From Enterobacter soli ATCC BAA-2102 (GTDB lineage Bacteria; Pseudomonadota; Gammaproteobacteria; Enterobacterales; Enterobacteriaceae): a DNA stretch of 47,155 nucleotides. Positions 34,466 through 43,688 of this stretch are shown piece after piece. Position 1 is the stretch's first letter. Each line of letters starts with the position of its first letter. Made by a program: the position numbers and the translations under genes. The DNA lies in assembly GCF_001654845.1 (NCBI RefSeq), contig NZ_LXES01000035.1, forward strand, positions 1-47,155, given 5' to 3'. Under the pieces are notes generated by a model. The model searched no databases, was not told where the DNA came from, and was given only the letters and a program-made list of their open reading frames with translations.

Positions 34466-34729
34466 CTACAGCACCATACGAACAATTTCGATATTGCCGA
34501 GCTCTTCGTACAGCGTCTCAACCTGCTCAATGTGCGTGGCAGTGATGGTAATAGAAACCGAGTGGTAGTTGCCCTTGCTGCTTGGTTTTACTGACGGAGA
34601 GTAGTCGCCCGGCGCATGGCGCTGTACCACTTCAACCACCTGATCAACCAGCTCAGGTTTCGCCAGACCCATTACTTTGTAAGTAAATGAGGTAGGGAAT
34701 TCAAGCAGTTCGTTAAGTTTGGTTTTCAT
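34466..34729 (-). CDS. ybeD: UPF0250/DUF493 protein YbeD
   Basis: Small ferredoxin-like alpha/beta protein of 87 residues with an ACT-domain-like fold, starting [21 protein letters not shown] as in E. coli. The function is not firmly known; it is sometimes listed as a lipoate regulatory protein because of its place next to lipB. It lies between dacA (upstream on the same strand, behind a terminator) and lipB. Confidence 0.95.
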   Translation of the reverse strand: MKTKLNELLEFPTSFTYKVMGLAKPELVDQVVEVVQRHAPGDYSPSVKPSSKGNYHSVSITITATHIEQVETLYEELGNIEIVRMVL

Positions 34730-34749
34730 GTCAGCTCCGGCGTAACGTC

Positions 34750-34784
34750 AAAAAATAATAACTCCCACGTCAGGTGGGAGTTAT
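34750..34784 (-). terminator. dacA terminator
   Basis: ATAACTCCCAC and GTGGGAGTTAT form a perfect 11-bp stem with a 5-base loop, followed on the minus strand by TATTTTTT. It is an intrinsic terminator about 50 bases after the dacA stop, separating dacA from ybeD. Confidence 0.9.
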
Positions 34785-34835
34785 CAGGATAATTAGTATA
34801 TGGGGATCAAAATCACACTTTCAAGTGTTCAATTT

Positions 34836-36047
34836 TTATCCAAACCAGTGATGGAACATCAATTTAATGTAATCAATGATTTTGCCGAAGAAATTGCCTT
34901 CAGGAATTTCTTGCAACACCACCAGTGGGCGCTGATCGATGGTTTTGCCATCCAGTTGGAAGTTAATGGTGCCCACAACCTGGTTTTTCTGAAGCGGAGC
35001 ATGGAGCTCAGTGCTGTTCAGCACGTAGCTGGCTTTCAGATCCTTCATGCGGCCGCGTGGAATGGTCAGATACAGATCTTTGTCCACGCCCAGGGAGGCA
35101 CGATCGTTGTCACCAAACCAGACAGGCTCAGAAGCAAATTCTTTACCTGCTTTCAGTGGGTTCACGGTTTCGAAGAAACGGAAGCCCCAGGTCAGCAGTT
35201 TTTTGCTTTCGGTTTCACGACCTTTAAAGGTGCGGCCACCCATAACGGCAGAAATCAGGCGCATCTGGCCTTCAGTGGCAGAGGCAACCAGGTTATAACC
35301 CGCTTTATCGGTGTGACCGGTCTTGATGCCGTCTACGTTCAGGCTGTTGTCCCACAGCAGACCGTTACGGTTGGTCTGGCGGATACCGTTGAAGGTAAAC
35401 TCTTTTTCTTTATAGATGGAGTATTCGTTAGGCACGTCGCGGATCAGCGCCTGACCAATCAGCGCCATATCACGCGCGGAGCTGTACTGGCCATCAGCAT
35501 CCAGGCCGTGAACGGTCTGGAAGTGGCTGTTTTTCAGGCCCAGAGCGGTCACGTAGCTGTTCATCAGGCCAACAAACGCATCCTGGCTACCGGCAGCAAA
35601 GTCGGCCATTGCCACGCAGGCATCGTTACCGGATTGCAGGTTGATACCACGGATCAGCTGAGATACAGGAACCTGCATTCCAGGTTTCAGGAACATCAGC
35701 GATGAACCTTTGAACACCGGGTTACCGGTCGCCCAGGCATCGTTACCGATGGTCACCAGATCGCTTTCTTTGAACTTACCGGCTTTCATTGCCTGGCCGA
35801 TAACGTAGCTGGTCATCATTTTGGTCAGACTGGCCGGATCGCGGCGGGCGTCGGCATTCTGTTCTGCCAGAACTTTGCCAGAGTTGTAATCGATCAGGAT
35901 GTAGGATTCCGCGTCGATTTGCGGAACGCCAGGGATCATGGTCTTGATATTCAGGTCATCGGCGTGAGCGGCAGAGAGTGCAGCTGCGCAAAGGGCCGTG
36001 GTCAGCGCCATGCGCTGCACAAAACGAGCAGAAAAAGTGGTCTTCAT
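34836..36047 (-). CDS. dacA: D-alanyl-D-alanine carboxypeptidase DacA (PBP5)
   Basis: Low-molecular-weight penicillin-binding protein that trims the terminal D-Ala of peptidoglycan stem peptides. The protein has 403 residues with a signal peptide ending at AAHAD. Active-site motifs are S73-x-x-K76 in [11 protein letters not shown] in LQSGNDA, and KTG in DGIKTGHT. The C-terminal beta-rich domain ends in an amphipathic helix ([16 protein letters not shown]) that anchors it to the outer face of the inner membrane. Upstream, a palindrome overlaps a possible -10. Confidence 0.98.
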   Translation of the reverse strand: MKTTFSARFVQRMALTTALCAAALSAAHADDLNIKTMIPGVPQIDAESYILIDYNSGKVLAEQNADARRDPASLTKMMTSYVIGQAMKAGKFKESDLVTIGNDAWATGNPVFKGSSLMFLKPGMQVPVSQLIRGINLQSGNDACVAMADFAAGSQDAFVGLMNSYVTALGLKNSHFQTVHGLDADGQYSSARDMALIGQALIRDVPNEYSIYKEKEFTFNGIRQTNRNGLLWDNSLNVDGIKTGHTDKAGYNLVASATEGQMRLISAVMGGRTFKGRETESKKLLTWGFRFFETVNPLKAGKEFASEPVWFGDNDRASLGVDKDLYLTIPRGRMKDLKASYVLNSTELHAPLQKNQVVGTINFQLDGKTIDQRPLVVLQEIPEGNFFGKIIDYIKLMFHHWFG

Positions 36048-36093
36048 GGTCAGAACTACGACATCCGTGATGGAATTAAAAAAAGTGCCTTAC

Positions 36094-36109
36094 TATAGCA
36101 AATGCTATA
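36094..36109. repeat. Palindrome in the dacA upstream region
   Basis: TATAGCA, two bases, TGCTATA. It lies 47-62 bases upstream of the dacA start and its outer arm reads TATAGT on the minus strand, so it may overlap the dacA -10. No regulator is assigned. Confidence 0.45.
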
Positions 36110-36186
36110 CAGGCAGGCATCCGACTTTCAGTGCGAGTTTGTGAATGTTAGTTACACAAACCGACAATTCGGATACCGCCGATGAG

Positions 36187-37296
36187 TTATTTCGCAACAG
36201 CGATAAACGATTGCAATTGCGCTTCGCTTTGCAGGCGTTGTTGCAGGGCGGACGCCTGAGATTTGCTGGCAAACGGCCCCATCTGGATACGCCAGACTGC
36301 GCCATTTTGCTCAACGCGTCCTGGCACGCTGAATTGCTGACTCAAACGCTGTTGATACTGTTTTGCACGCGCCTGGTCACTTACTGCACCTACCTGTACG
36401 ACAAAACCACCGCTGGCAGCCGCTGGTGCAGCGACTTCCGCGCTCTGGGTTGCCACTGGCGCTGTCACCGCAGCGGGTTGTGTTACCGGCGCAGCAACAA
36501 CGGGCGCAGGCGTTGGCTCGCTCCCTTCCAGTACACCTGCCGCTAAGGTTGTCGGTGCACCGAGAAAGCCGCTGCTCTTCACTGGCGCGCCAGTGCTGTC
36601 ATCGCTCTGCAAGGTATCATTGCTGATTGCACGGACTTCACCTTGAGGTGCAGCAGGTTCAGCCGGAGAGGATGCGCCACCCATACCACCGCTTAAGTCC
36701 GGGCGTGAAGGAAGGGCATAGGTCTGCTTGGCAACGGTTGTACAGGCTGTACCCGGGCCAGACAGCGTACCATCCTGCGCCACGATGATTGGATCGATAC
36801 GCACTTTGGTGTTGTTCGACGTGTTCAGACGGTCAGCGGCAGCACGTGACAGTGAAATCACTCGGTCGTTACCGTAAGGACCACGATCGTTGATGCGCAC
36901 GACGATCATACGACCATTCGCCAGGTTTGTGATACGGGCATAGCTTGGGATCGGCAGCGTCGGGTGTGCTGCGGTGATCTGCGCGGGATCGAACGTTTCG
37001 CCCGATGCCGTCAGGTTGCTACCTGGCTCTGCATCGTAGATGGCGGCAAAACCGGCCTGGCTAAAGCGCGACGGGTCTTGCACAATTTTGTAGCTCTTGC
37101 CATCGCGCTGATAATCCTGGTTTGCCGTTGCGTTCAGCGGTTCATAACTCGGATCGGCGCCGCTGATTTCAACAATCGGCCCATTACAGACCGCAGGCTG
37201 CGGCGGCGCGACGGTCGCCTGCTGCTGACCATCATCACTTGAACAGGCTGCAAGCAAACTTGCTGCGATGCAGATACCCAGCCACTGCTTACGCAT
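36187..37296 (-). CDS. rlpA: Lipoprotein RlpA, septal lytic transglycosylase family
   Basis: Outer-membrane lipoprotein of 369 residues. The lipobox LLAAC places the lipidated cysteine at residue 18. A double-psi beta-barrel domain (~75-180) contains ITNLANGRMIVVRINDRGPYGNDRVISLSRAAADRL in two conserved pieces; its Asp and His positions decide catalytic activity in Pseudomonas, while E. coli RlpA is thought to bind but not cut. A Pro/Ala-rich linker follows. A SPOR domain at the C-terminus (~290-369) binds denuded glycan at septa. It lies 16 bases after mrdB in the mrd operon. Confidence 0.95.
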   Translation of the reverse strand: MRKQWLGICIAASLLAACSSDDGQQQATVAPPQPAVCNGPIVEISGADPSYEPLNATANQDYQRDGKSYKIVQDPSRFSQAGFAAIYDAEPGSNLTASGETFDPAQITAAHPTLPIPSYARITNLANGRMIVVRINDRGPYGNDRVISLSRAAADRLNTSNNTKVRIDPIIVAQDGTLSGPGTACTTVAKQTYALPSRPDLSGGMGGASSPAEPAAPQGEVRAISNDTLQSDDSTGAPVKSSGFLGAPTTLAAGVLEGSEPTPAPVVAAPVTQPAAVTAPVATQSAEVAAPAAASGGFVVQVGAVSDQARAKQYQQRLSQQFSVPGRVEQNGAVWRIQMGPFASKSQASALQQRLQSEAQLQSFIAVAK

Positions 37297-37312
37297 TGCG
37301 ATCCCCTTATTT

Positions 37313-38425
37313 TTATACGCTTTTGGACAACATTTTTCTGTGGGTATGGATCGACATCACGATACCAAACCCGGCCATCAACACGATCAGTGCCGAGCCT
37401 CCGTAACTGACCAGCGGCAGCGGTACGCCTACAACCGGCAGAATACCACTCACCATACCAATATTTACGAAGACATAAACGAATAAAATCAACATCAACC
37501 CGCCGGCCATCACGCGGCCGAACGTGGTTTGTGCGCGTGCCGCAATCCAGAGCCCGCGCATGATAAGCAGCACGTAGAGCGCCAGCAGGATTAAGATGCC
37601 AACCAGCCCCAGCTCTTCGGCCAGTACCGCAAAGATAAAGTCGGTGTGGCGCTCTGGTAAGAATTCAAGCTGTGATTGCGTACCATGGAGCCAGCCTTTA
37701 CCGCGCAGACCGCCGGAACCAATCGCAATCTTCGACTGAATAATATGATAGCCCGCACCCAGCGGATCGGTTTCCGGGTCGAGAAGCATCATCACACGCT
37801 GGCGCTGGTAATCATGCATCAGGAAGAACCAGAGGATCGGGATGAAGGCGGCAATCAGCACAACCGCGATACCAATCAAACGCCAGCTCAGCCCCGAGAG
37901 GAACAGCACAAACAGACCGGACAGCGCGATAAGAATCGAGGTACCGAGGTCAGGCTGTGCGGCAACCAGTAAGGTTGGCAGGAAAATCAGCACCAGCGCG
38001 ATGGCGGTGTTTTTCAATGAAGGCGGGCAGACGTCGCGGTTGATAAAGCGCGCCACCATCAGAGGCACGGCGATTTTCGCTATCTCTGACGGCTGGAAGC
38101 GGACTATGCCCAGATCCAGCCAGCGCTGCGCACCTTTGGAAATCGCACCGAAGGCATCTACCGCCACCAGCAGGACAATACAGAAAATATACAGATAAGG
38201 CGCCCAGCCTTCATAGACGCGCGGCGGGATTTGCGCCATCACGACCATAATCACCAGACCCATTGCGATCTGGCCGATTTTGCGTTCCATCATGCCGATG
38301 TCCTGGCCGCTGGCGCTCCAGATAACCAGGGCGCTATAGACCAGCAGAGCCAGCAGGATCAGCAGCATGGCAGGGTCGATGTGGATTTTATCCCACAGCG
38401 ATTTTTTATTTGGATTATCCGTCAT
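37313..38425 (-). CDS. mrdB: Rod-shape SEDS glycosyltransferase MrdB (RodA)
   Basis: Inner-membrane SEDS peptidoglycan polymerase that partners PBP2 in cell elongation. It has 370 residues with ten membrane segments. [21 protein letters not shown] (133-153) and [12 protein letters not shown] near the C-terminus are SEDS signatures, and the Asp in the [14 protein letters not shown] loop is the conserved catalytic-loop residue region. Two bases separate it from mrdA, so the pair is translationally linked. Confidence 0.98.
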   Translation of the reverse strand: MTDNPNKKSLWDKIHIDPAMLLILLALLVYSALVIWSASGQDIGMMERKIGQIAMGLVIMVVMAQIPPRVYEGWAPYLYIFCIVLLVAVDAFGAISKGAQRWLDLGIVRFQPSEIAKIAVPLMVARFINRDVCPPSLKNTAIALVLIFLPTLLVAAQPDLGTSILIALSGLFVLFLSGLSWRLIGIAVVLIAAFIPILWFFLMHDYQRQRVMMLLDPETDPLGAGYHIIQSKIAIGSGGLRGKGWLHGTQSQLEFLPERHTDFIFAVLAEELGLVGILILLALYVLLIMRGLWIAARAQTTFGRVMAGGLMLILFVYVFVNIGMVSGILPVVGVPLPLVSYGGSALIVLMAGFGIVMSIHTHRKMLSKSV

Positions 38426-38427
38426 GA

Positions 38428-40329
38428 TTATTGGTCCTCCGCCGCAGCGGATGCCGGGTTTTCAGTCGGCAATTCAGTGTTGTTGTCGCCCAGCATAATG
38501 TGGTCGAGGATTTGGCGCATGATCGTACCAACAGCCGGGCCAGCGCCGCCGTTCTCCAGGATCATCGCCACCGCAACCTGCGGGTTATCATAGGGGGCAA
38601 ACGCCGTCATGAGCTTGTGGTCACGCAGACGCTCAGCAATTCGGTGCGCGTTATAGGTTTCGTTCGCCTTCAGGCCAAATACCTGCGCGGTACCGGATTT
38701 AGCAGCCACTTTATACGGTGCACCGGCGAAGTATTTATGGGCCGTACCGTTCGGACGGTTGGCTACGCCGTACATACCGTCTTTCGCGATTTCCCAGAAA
38801 CCAGAGTGAATATCCCCAACCGGCGTTTCATGTGGCTGGTTCCACGGCACTTTCTTACCGTCTTCCACCGTGCTCATAAGCAGGTGTGGCACTTTTACTA
38901 CGCCATCGTTGATGAGGATCATCATCGCTTTGTTCATCTGCAACGGCGTTGCCGTCCAGTAGCCCTGGCCGATACCCACAGGAATGGTATCACCCTGATA
39001 CCACGGCTTTTTAAAGCGCTTCAGCTTCCACTCACGGGTTGGCATGTTGCCAGAGCGCTCTTCCGACAGGTCAACACCGGTGTAATGTCCGTAGCCGAAC
39101 TTACTCATCCACAGTGACAGGCGGTCAATACCCATGTCATAGGCGACCTGGTAGAAGAAAGTATCCGCCGATTCTTCCAGTGATTTCGTGACGTTCAGAT
39201 GACCGTGGCCCCATTTTTTCCAGTCACGGTAGCGTTTATCGGAACCCGGCAACTGCCACCAGCCAGGGTCAAACAGGCTGGTATTACGGTTAATGACACC
39301 TGCGCTCAGAGCCGAAACAGCCACATACGGTTTAACCGTTGAGGCCGGAGGGTAAACCCCCTGGGTCGCACGGTTGACCAACGGTGTATTCGGGTCGTTC
39401 AGCAGGCCAGAGTAGTCTTTGCTGGAGATCCCATCGACAAACAGGTTCGGGTCGTAGCTTGGCATCGACACCATCGCCAGGATGCCGCCACTGCGAGGGT
39501 CGGTCACGACAACCGCGGCACGGCTGCCTGCCAGCAGGGTTTCGATATATTGTTGCAGTTTCAGATCGAGCGTCAGGTAAACGTCGTGTCCCGCCTGCGG
39601 AGGCACTTCTTTCAGTTGGCGGATCACGCGTCCACGGTTATTGACTTCAACTTCTTCATAACCGGTCTGGCCGTGCAGGACGTCTTCGTAATAGCGCTCG
39701 ATCCCCAGCTTACCGATATCGTGCGTTGCGGCGTAGTTCGCCAGCTTGCCGTCTTTATCGAGTCTGTCGACGTCTTTATCGTTAATTTTGGATACGTAGC
39801 CAATAACGTGCGTCAGAGCCGAACCGAAAGGGTAGAAGCGGCGTTTATAGCCTTTAACTTCAACACCGGGGAAGCGATACTGGTTTACCGCAAAACGCGC
39901 AACCTGGACTTCCGTCAGGTTCGTTTTTACCGGAATGGAGGTGAAACGGTGTGAACGCGCGCGCTCTTTTTTGAACGCTGCGATATCGTCATCGTTAAGG
40001 TCGACAACGCTTTTTAGCGCATCCAGCGTATCCTGCACATTGTCCACTTTCTCAGGCATCATCTCGATTTGGTAGATGGTGCGGTTAAGTGCAAGTGGCG
40101 TGCCGTTACGATCGTAAATAATGCCGCGGCTTGGGGCGATGGGTACCAGTTTGATACGGTTTTCGTTGGAACGCGTCTGGTAATCGGTAAAGCGGACAAT
40201 TTGCAGATTATAAAGGTTGGCGATCAGCACGCCGGTAAGCAGCAAAATCCCCGTAAAGGCGACCAGCGCCCGGCGCACAAACAGCGCGGACTCAGCCGTA
40301 TAGTCGCGAAAAGAATTCTGTAGTTTCAT
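38428..40329 (-). CDS. mrdA: Penicillin-binding protein 2, MrdA
   Basis: Class B PBP that crosslinks peptidoglycan during rod elongation, target of mecillinam. The protein has 633 residues: a short cytoplasmic tail, one membrane helix (~22-42), a pedestal domain, then the transpeptidase with SxxK (PPASTVKPY, near residue 330), SAD (EESADTFFY) and KSGTAQ motifs all intact. It is the third gene of the rsfS-rlmH-mrdA-mrdB-rlpA operon, 28 bases after rlmH. Confidence 0.98.
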   Translation of the reverse strand: MKLQNSFRDYTAESALFVRRALVAFTGILLLTGVLIANLYNLQIVRFTDYQTRSNENRIKLVPIAPSRGIIYDRNGTPLALNRTIYQIEMMPEKVDNVQDTLDALKSVVDLNDDDIAAFKKERARSHRFTSIPVKTNLTEVQVARFAVNQYRFPGVEVKGYKRRFYPFGSALTHVIGYVSKINDKDVDRLDKDGKLANYAATHDIGKLGIERYYEDVLHGQTGYEEVEVNNRGRVIRQLKEVPPQAGHDVYLTLDLKLQQYIETLLAGSRAAVVVTDPRSGGILAMVSMPSYDPNLFVDGISSKDYSGLLNDPNTPLVNRATQGVYPPASTVKPYVAVSALSAGVINRNTSLFDPGWWQLPGSDKRYRDWKKWGHGHLNVTKSLEESADTFFYQVAYDMGIDRLSLWMSKFGYGHYTGVDLSEERSGNMPTREWKLKRFKKPWYQGDTIPVGIGQGYWTATPLQMNKAMMILINDGVVKVPHLLMSTVEDGKKVPWNQPHETPVGDIHSGFWEIAKDGMYGVANRPNGTAHKYFAGAPYKVAAKSGTAQVFGLKANETYNAHRIAERLRDHKLMTAFAPYDNPQVAVAMILENGGAGPAVGTIMRQILDHIMLGDNNTELPTENPASAAAEDQ

Positions 40330-40357
40330 CCGCTGCTTAATCTACCCTGGTCAGTCA

Positions 40358-40825
40358 CTACTCGCGGTGATATGGGTGGTTGGTAGTAATGCTCCACGCG
40401 CGATACAAGCTTTCTGCCACCAGTACCCGAACAAGCGGGTGGGGGAGAGTCAGCGCGGAGAGAGACCAACTTTGTTCTGCTGCCGCTTTACAGGCAGGGG
40501 ATAACCCTTCTGGCCCGCCAATCAACAGACTGACGTCACGACCATCCTGCTTCCAGCGCTCCAGCTCATGCGCCAGTTGCGGCGTATCCCAGGGTTTACC
40601 TGGAATATCGAGGGTGACGATGCGGTTTTTGCCTGCGGCAGCCAGCATCAACTCTCCCTCTTTCTCGAGAATACGTTTGATATCTGCGTTCTTGCCGCGC
40701 TTTCCTGCTGGGATCTCCACCAGTTCGAACGGCATATCTTTCGGGAAACGACGCAGATATTCAGTAAAACCCGTTTGTACCCAGTCTGGCATTTTTGTGC
40801 CGACGGCTACTAGCTGCAACTTCAC
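40358..40825 (-). CDS. rlmH: 23S rRNA pseudouridine-1915 N3-methyltransferase RlmH
   Basis: SPOUT-class methyltransferase of 155 residues that methylates pseudouridine 1915 in helix 69 of assembled 70S ribosomes. The knot forms SAM-binding segments [11 protein letters not shown] and [23 protein letters not shown] in two parts near the C-terminus, as in the family. Translation starts at GTG (40825): the family N-terminus [13 protein letters not shown] begins there, and the ATG two bases upstream is out of frame. It starts three bases after the rsfS stop. Confidence 0.96.
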   Translation of the reverse strand: MKLQLVAVGTKMPDWVQTGFTEYLRRFPKDMPFELVEIPAGKRGKNADIKRILEKEGELMLAAAGKNRIVTLDIPGKPWDTPQLAHELERWKQDGRDVSLLIGGPEGLSPACKAAAEQSWSLSALTLPHPLVRVLVAESLYRAWSITTNHPYHRE

Positions 40826-40828
40826 GCA

Positions 40829-41146
40829 TTAACCCCAGAGTTTTTCCAGCTCATACAGGCGACGGCTCTCTTCCTGTAAAACATGGACAATAACATCGCC
40901 GAGATCGACAACAACCCAGTCAGCGGTGGCTTCGCCTTCAACACCAAGCGGCAAAAGGCCCGCCATACGCGATTCCTGAACCACATGGTTGGCAATTGAC
41001 ACCACATGGCGAGTCGATGTACCGGTGCAAATGATCATGCAATCGGTGATGCTGGATTTACCCTTAACGTCGATAGCGATGATGTCCTGACCTTTCAGGT
41101 CATCAATTTTGTCGATAACAAAATCCTGGAGTGCTTTACCCTGCAA
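40829..41146 (-). CDS. rsfS: Ribosomal silencing factor RsfS
   Basis: Binds ribosomal protein L14 and blocks subunit joining in stationary phase. The protein is 105 residues when translated from the TTG at 41146, which matches the E. coli start ([19 protein letters not shown] follows) and has AGGGGGA five bases upstream; an in-frame Met 28 codons earlier is unsupported. [15 protein letters not shown] and [20 protein letters not shown] segments mark the DUF143/RsfS fold. It is the first gene of the operon; a minus-strand TATACT (41203-41198) is a candidate -10. Confidence 0.95.
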   Translation of the reverse strand: MQGKALQDFVIDKIDDLKGQDIIAIDVKGKSSITDCMIICTGTSTRHVVSIANHVVQESRMAGLLPLGVEGEATADWVVVDLGDVIVHVLQEESRRLYELEKLWG

Positions 41147-41415
41147 GTTTTCCCCCTGGGTGAATGAGATTGTGCAACTATGAATTCGTGGCCAGACAGT
41201 ATACCTGAACTGACGCCAGTGTCGGGACAAATGTCACCGGCCTGGCTTTTGAAGGCGGGTATCATCCCACCCTCCGCCTGAGATTGCATCGCCATTTTTG
41301 TAAAACAATTTCTGTAAAGCAATGATCGGCGGGAAAGTCTGGCAGCGGAGAATATCAGCATGGTCAGGCCTGTCAAGGCAGGATAGCGAATAACAGGCTT
41401 TTTCCTGCATCATGC
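41147..41415. other. Gap between nadD and rsfS where cobC is expected
   Basis: 269 bases with no credible ORF. It contains the likely rsfS promoter (TATACT on the minus strand, 41203-41198). In E. coli and Salmonella, cobC (alpha-ribazole phosphatase) lies here. No recognisable cobC remnant is seen in translation. Confidence 0.6.
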
Positions 41416-42072
41416 TTATTCTTCGGTACTTTTCTGATACAGCCCGTGCTGGTGAATATATGCCAGCACAGCCGTTGGCAGCAGGTCATCACAGGCGAGC
41501 CCTTGTTGCAGGCGTTCGCGAATAATGGTGGCTGAAATATCAAACCAGGGTGTTTCTGCCAGATAAATCTTCCCGGCAGGCTGATTATGGAGATCTTCTA
41601 CATTGTCTGTCAGGTGCGCTTCCAGCCACTGCTGATGTTGTTCTTCCCGCATGGTCAGCGGATAACCCGGACGGCGGCAAACCAGCAAATGACTGTTTTC
41701 CAGAATGGTTTCGTACTTATGCCAACTGGGGAAATTGAGCAGAGAATCCTGGCCAATAATAAACGCCAGCGGCTGTTGCGGCCCTTTTTCGGCGCGCCAT
41801 TCCTGCAACGTCTGGGATGTCCAGGATGGCGTGTCGCGGCGCAATTCCCGCTCATCAAGCGTAAACAGCGGTTTATCCGCTATCGCCAGCGCCAGCATTT
41901 CTTTGCGCTGTTCGCTTGTGGCTTCCGGCTGAGGACGATGTGGCGGAACGTTATTTGGCATGACTATCACACGCTGCAAGCCTATCTGATTCGCCAGTAT
42001 TTCCACCGGTTTCAGATGCCCGTAATGAACCGGGTCGAAGGTGCCGCCATACAGTGCCTGAAGAGAATGCAT
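41416..42072 (-). CDS. nadD: Nicotinate-mononucleotide adenylyltransferase NadD
   Basis: Essential NAD biosynthesis enzyme that adenylylates nicotinate mononucleotide. The protein has 218 residues. [11 protein letters not shown] (9-19) is the HxGH nucleotidyltransferase motif and [10 protein letters not shown] near residue 178 is the second ATP-binding motif (SxTxxR). The ATG at 42072 gives the family N-terminus and starts two bases beyond the end of holA; the earlier in-frame Met at 42081 would overlap holA and has no ribosome-binding site. It ends a long leuS-lptE-holA-nadD run. Confidence 0.96.
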   Translation of the reverse strand: MHSLQALYGGTFDPVHYGHLKPVEILANQIGLQRVIVMPNNVPPHRPQPEATSEQRKEMLALAIADKPLFTLDERELRRDTPSWTSQTLQEWRAEKGPQQPLAFIIGQDSLLNFPSWHKYETILENSHLLVCRRPGYPLTMREEQHQQWLEAHLTDNVEDLHNQPAGKIYLAETPWFDISATIIRERLQQGLACDDLLPTAVLAYIHQHGLYQKSTEE

Positions 42073-42073
42073 A

Positions 42074-43105
42074 TTATCCATCGATAAAAACGTCTGCCAG
42101 CGCCTTGTGGCAAAGCAGCAGAGAAAGACTTTCCAGCTCAGCCCAGACCGACTGACCATAATCCTGTTTTAGCGTCAGCTCGGCGCGCATCAGCAATTGT
42201 ATGGCCTGGCGAAGCTGTTCATGACTCAGGCGGTTTAATGCCTCGGTGGTCATGGCGCGGCGGTTTTGCCACACGCGGTGCTTGTCGAACAGGGAACGCA
42301 GCGGCGTGTGCGCAGACTGACGTTTCAGGTTGGTCAGCAGTAACAGCTCGCGCTGAACCGTCCGCAGCAGGATAACCGGCTCACTGCCTTCAAGACGCAG
42401 TTGCTGCAAAATATGCAGGGCGCGTTTACTCTTCGCCGACATCAGGGCATCTACCCAGTGGAAAGGGGTAAAGTGCGCAGCATCATTCACCGCCTGCTCA
42501 ACGCGCGGCAGCGTCAGTTTGCCATCGGGCCACAGCAAGGAAAGTCTGTCCAGCGCCTGCGCCAGTGCCAGCAGGTTACCCTCGTAGCAGTAGCAAAGCA
42601 GCTGATTGGCTGCATCATCCAGCTGGAGATTGTGCTGTTTTGCCCGCGCGGCAACCCATTTCGGCAGATGTGCCTGTTCGGGTGTCTGACAGGTGATCAG
42701 TACGGAGTGCGCCGCGAGTTGGGTAAACCATGCCGCGTTTTCCTGGGCTTTGGTCAGCTTATTGCCGCGCACAATCAGCAACAGATCGCTGTGCAACAGA
42801 CTAACAAGTGTTGCCAGTTGTTCATTGATGGCCGCGTTAGGACCATTGTCCGGCAGCAGGATTTGAATCGTCTGTCGCGATGCGAACAGGCTCATCGCCT
42901 GGCAAAGCGAGAAGAGGGCATTCCAGTCTGTGTTGTTATCAAGCTGGAAGGTGTGGTGTTCATCAAAGCCCTGCGCCGCCGCAGCCTGTTTGACGGCATC
43001 AAGACTTTCCTGAAGCAATAACGGATCGTTTCCGAGCAGCAGATAAGCCGCGCGCAGCCCTTCATTGAGCTGCGCGCGGAGTTGTTCAGGATACAACCTG
43101 ATCAT
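42074..43105 (-). CDS. holA: DNA polymerase III delta subunit HolA
   Basis: Clamp-loader subunit of 343 residues that opens the beta sliding clamp. The N-terminal [37 protein letters not shown] and the beta-binding LF-type segment around residue 70 (SLFASRQ) are as in E. coli. The C-terminal helical collar follows. Its ATG overlaps the lptE stop by one base, typical of the conserved lptE-holA-nadD arrangement. Confidence 0.97.
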   Translation of the reverse strand: MIRLYPEQLRAQLNEGLRAAYLLLGNDPLLLQESLDAVKQAAAAQGFDEHHTFQLDNNTDWNALFSLCQAMSLFASRQTIQILLPDNGPNAAINEQLATLVSLLHSDLLLIVRGNKLTKAQENAAWFTQLAAHSVLITCQTPEQAHLPKWVAARAKQHNLQLDDAANQLLCYCYEGNLLALAQALDRLSLLWPDGKLTLPRVEQAVNDAAHFTPFHWVDALMSAKSKRALHILQQLRLEGSEPVILLRTVQRELLLLTNLKRQSAHTPLRSLFDKHRVWQNRRAMTTEALNRLSHEQLRQAIQLLMRAELTLKQDYGQSVWAELESLSLLLCHKALADVFIDG

Positions 43106-43674
43106 CAGTTACCCATCGAGGTAGAAACCGGCAGCGCATTGGCATCCGGTTTATCGATGATATCAGCACCTTCTTTAGAAGTTGCCTCAATGCTAGGCAG
43201 TTTACGGATCAGCTGTTCTGCTGCTTTGTCGTACATTTCGTTAATGATAATTTGCTGCTCGGCGTCTTTGGCCAGCGCAGTTTGTGGGTTATCAAAGAAC
43301 GAACGGTAGACCTTCGTGCTGATTGGATAAATGTCTTTACCCGGGATCAGTACAGCAGCGTTAACCGACATCACCATCTGGTACTCAGCGGTACGGCCGT
43401 CCTGGAAGATAGACGCCGTGTCTTTGCTCAGGGTCATACCCAGAACACGCAGAGACGGTACATCCTGGCGCAGCGTTCCTTTCTCGATAAGCTCAACACC
43501 GTTCAGGCGCAGCTGGCTGCGAATTGCCCGGCTAAGCGGACCGTTCGGATCACCGGAATCGAAGATCATCGTTTTCATCTGGGCAGGCACTGCCGTGGTA
43601 TTGCGCAGGTGCCAGCCACAACCAGCGGTGACAAGCACCGCCAGAGATAAGAGTATTGTTGCCAGTTGTCGCAC
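43105..43674 (-). CDS. lptE: LPS-assembly lipoprotein LptE
   Basis: Outer-membrane lipoprotein that plugs the LptD barrel and is needed for LPS insertion. The protein has 189 residues; the lipobox LVTAGC puts the lipidated cysteine at 19, followed by the conserved [14 protein letters not shown] segment. It lies 14 bases after leuS and overlaps holA by one base, so the essential genes leuS, lptE, holA and nadD form one transcript. Confidence 0.97.
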   Translation of the reverse strand: MRQLATILLSLAVLVTAGCGWHLRNTTAVPAQMKTMIFDSGDPNGPLSRAIRSQLRLNGVELIEKGTLRQDVPSLRVLGMTLSKDTASIFQDGRTAEYQMVMSVNAAVLIPGKDIYPISTKVYRSFFDNPQTALAKDAEQQIIINEMYDKAAEQLIRKLPSIEATSKEGADIIDKPDANALPVSTSMGN

Positions 43675-43688
43675 GTTTCCTCCCGCGC

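Noticed and set aside
41095..41376. 93-codon minus-strand frame in the nadD-rsfS gap, considered as a cobC remnant
   Set aside because: The translation shows none of the phosphoglycerate-mutase-type RHG/His motifs of CobC and runs into the rsfS frame region; more likely non-coding leader.
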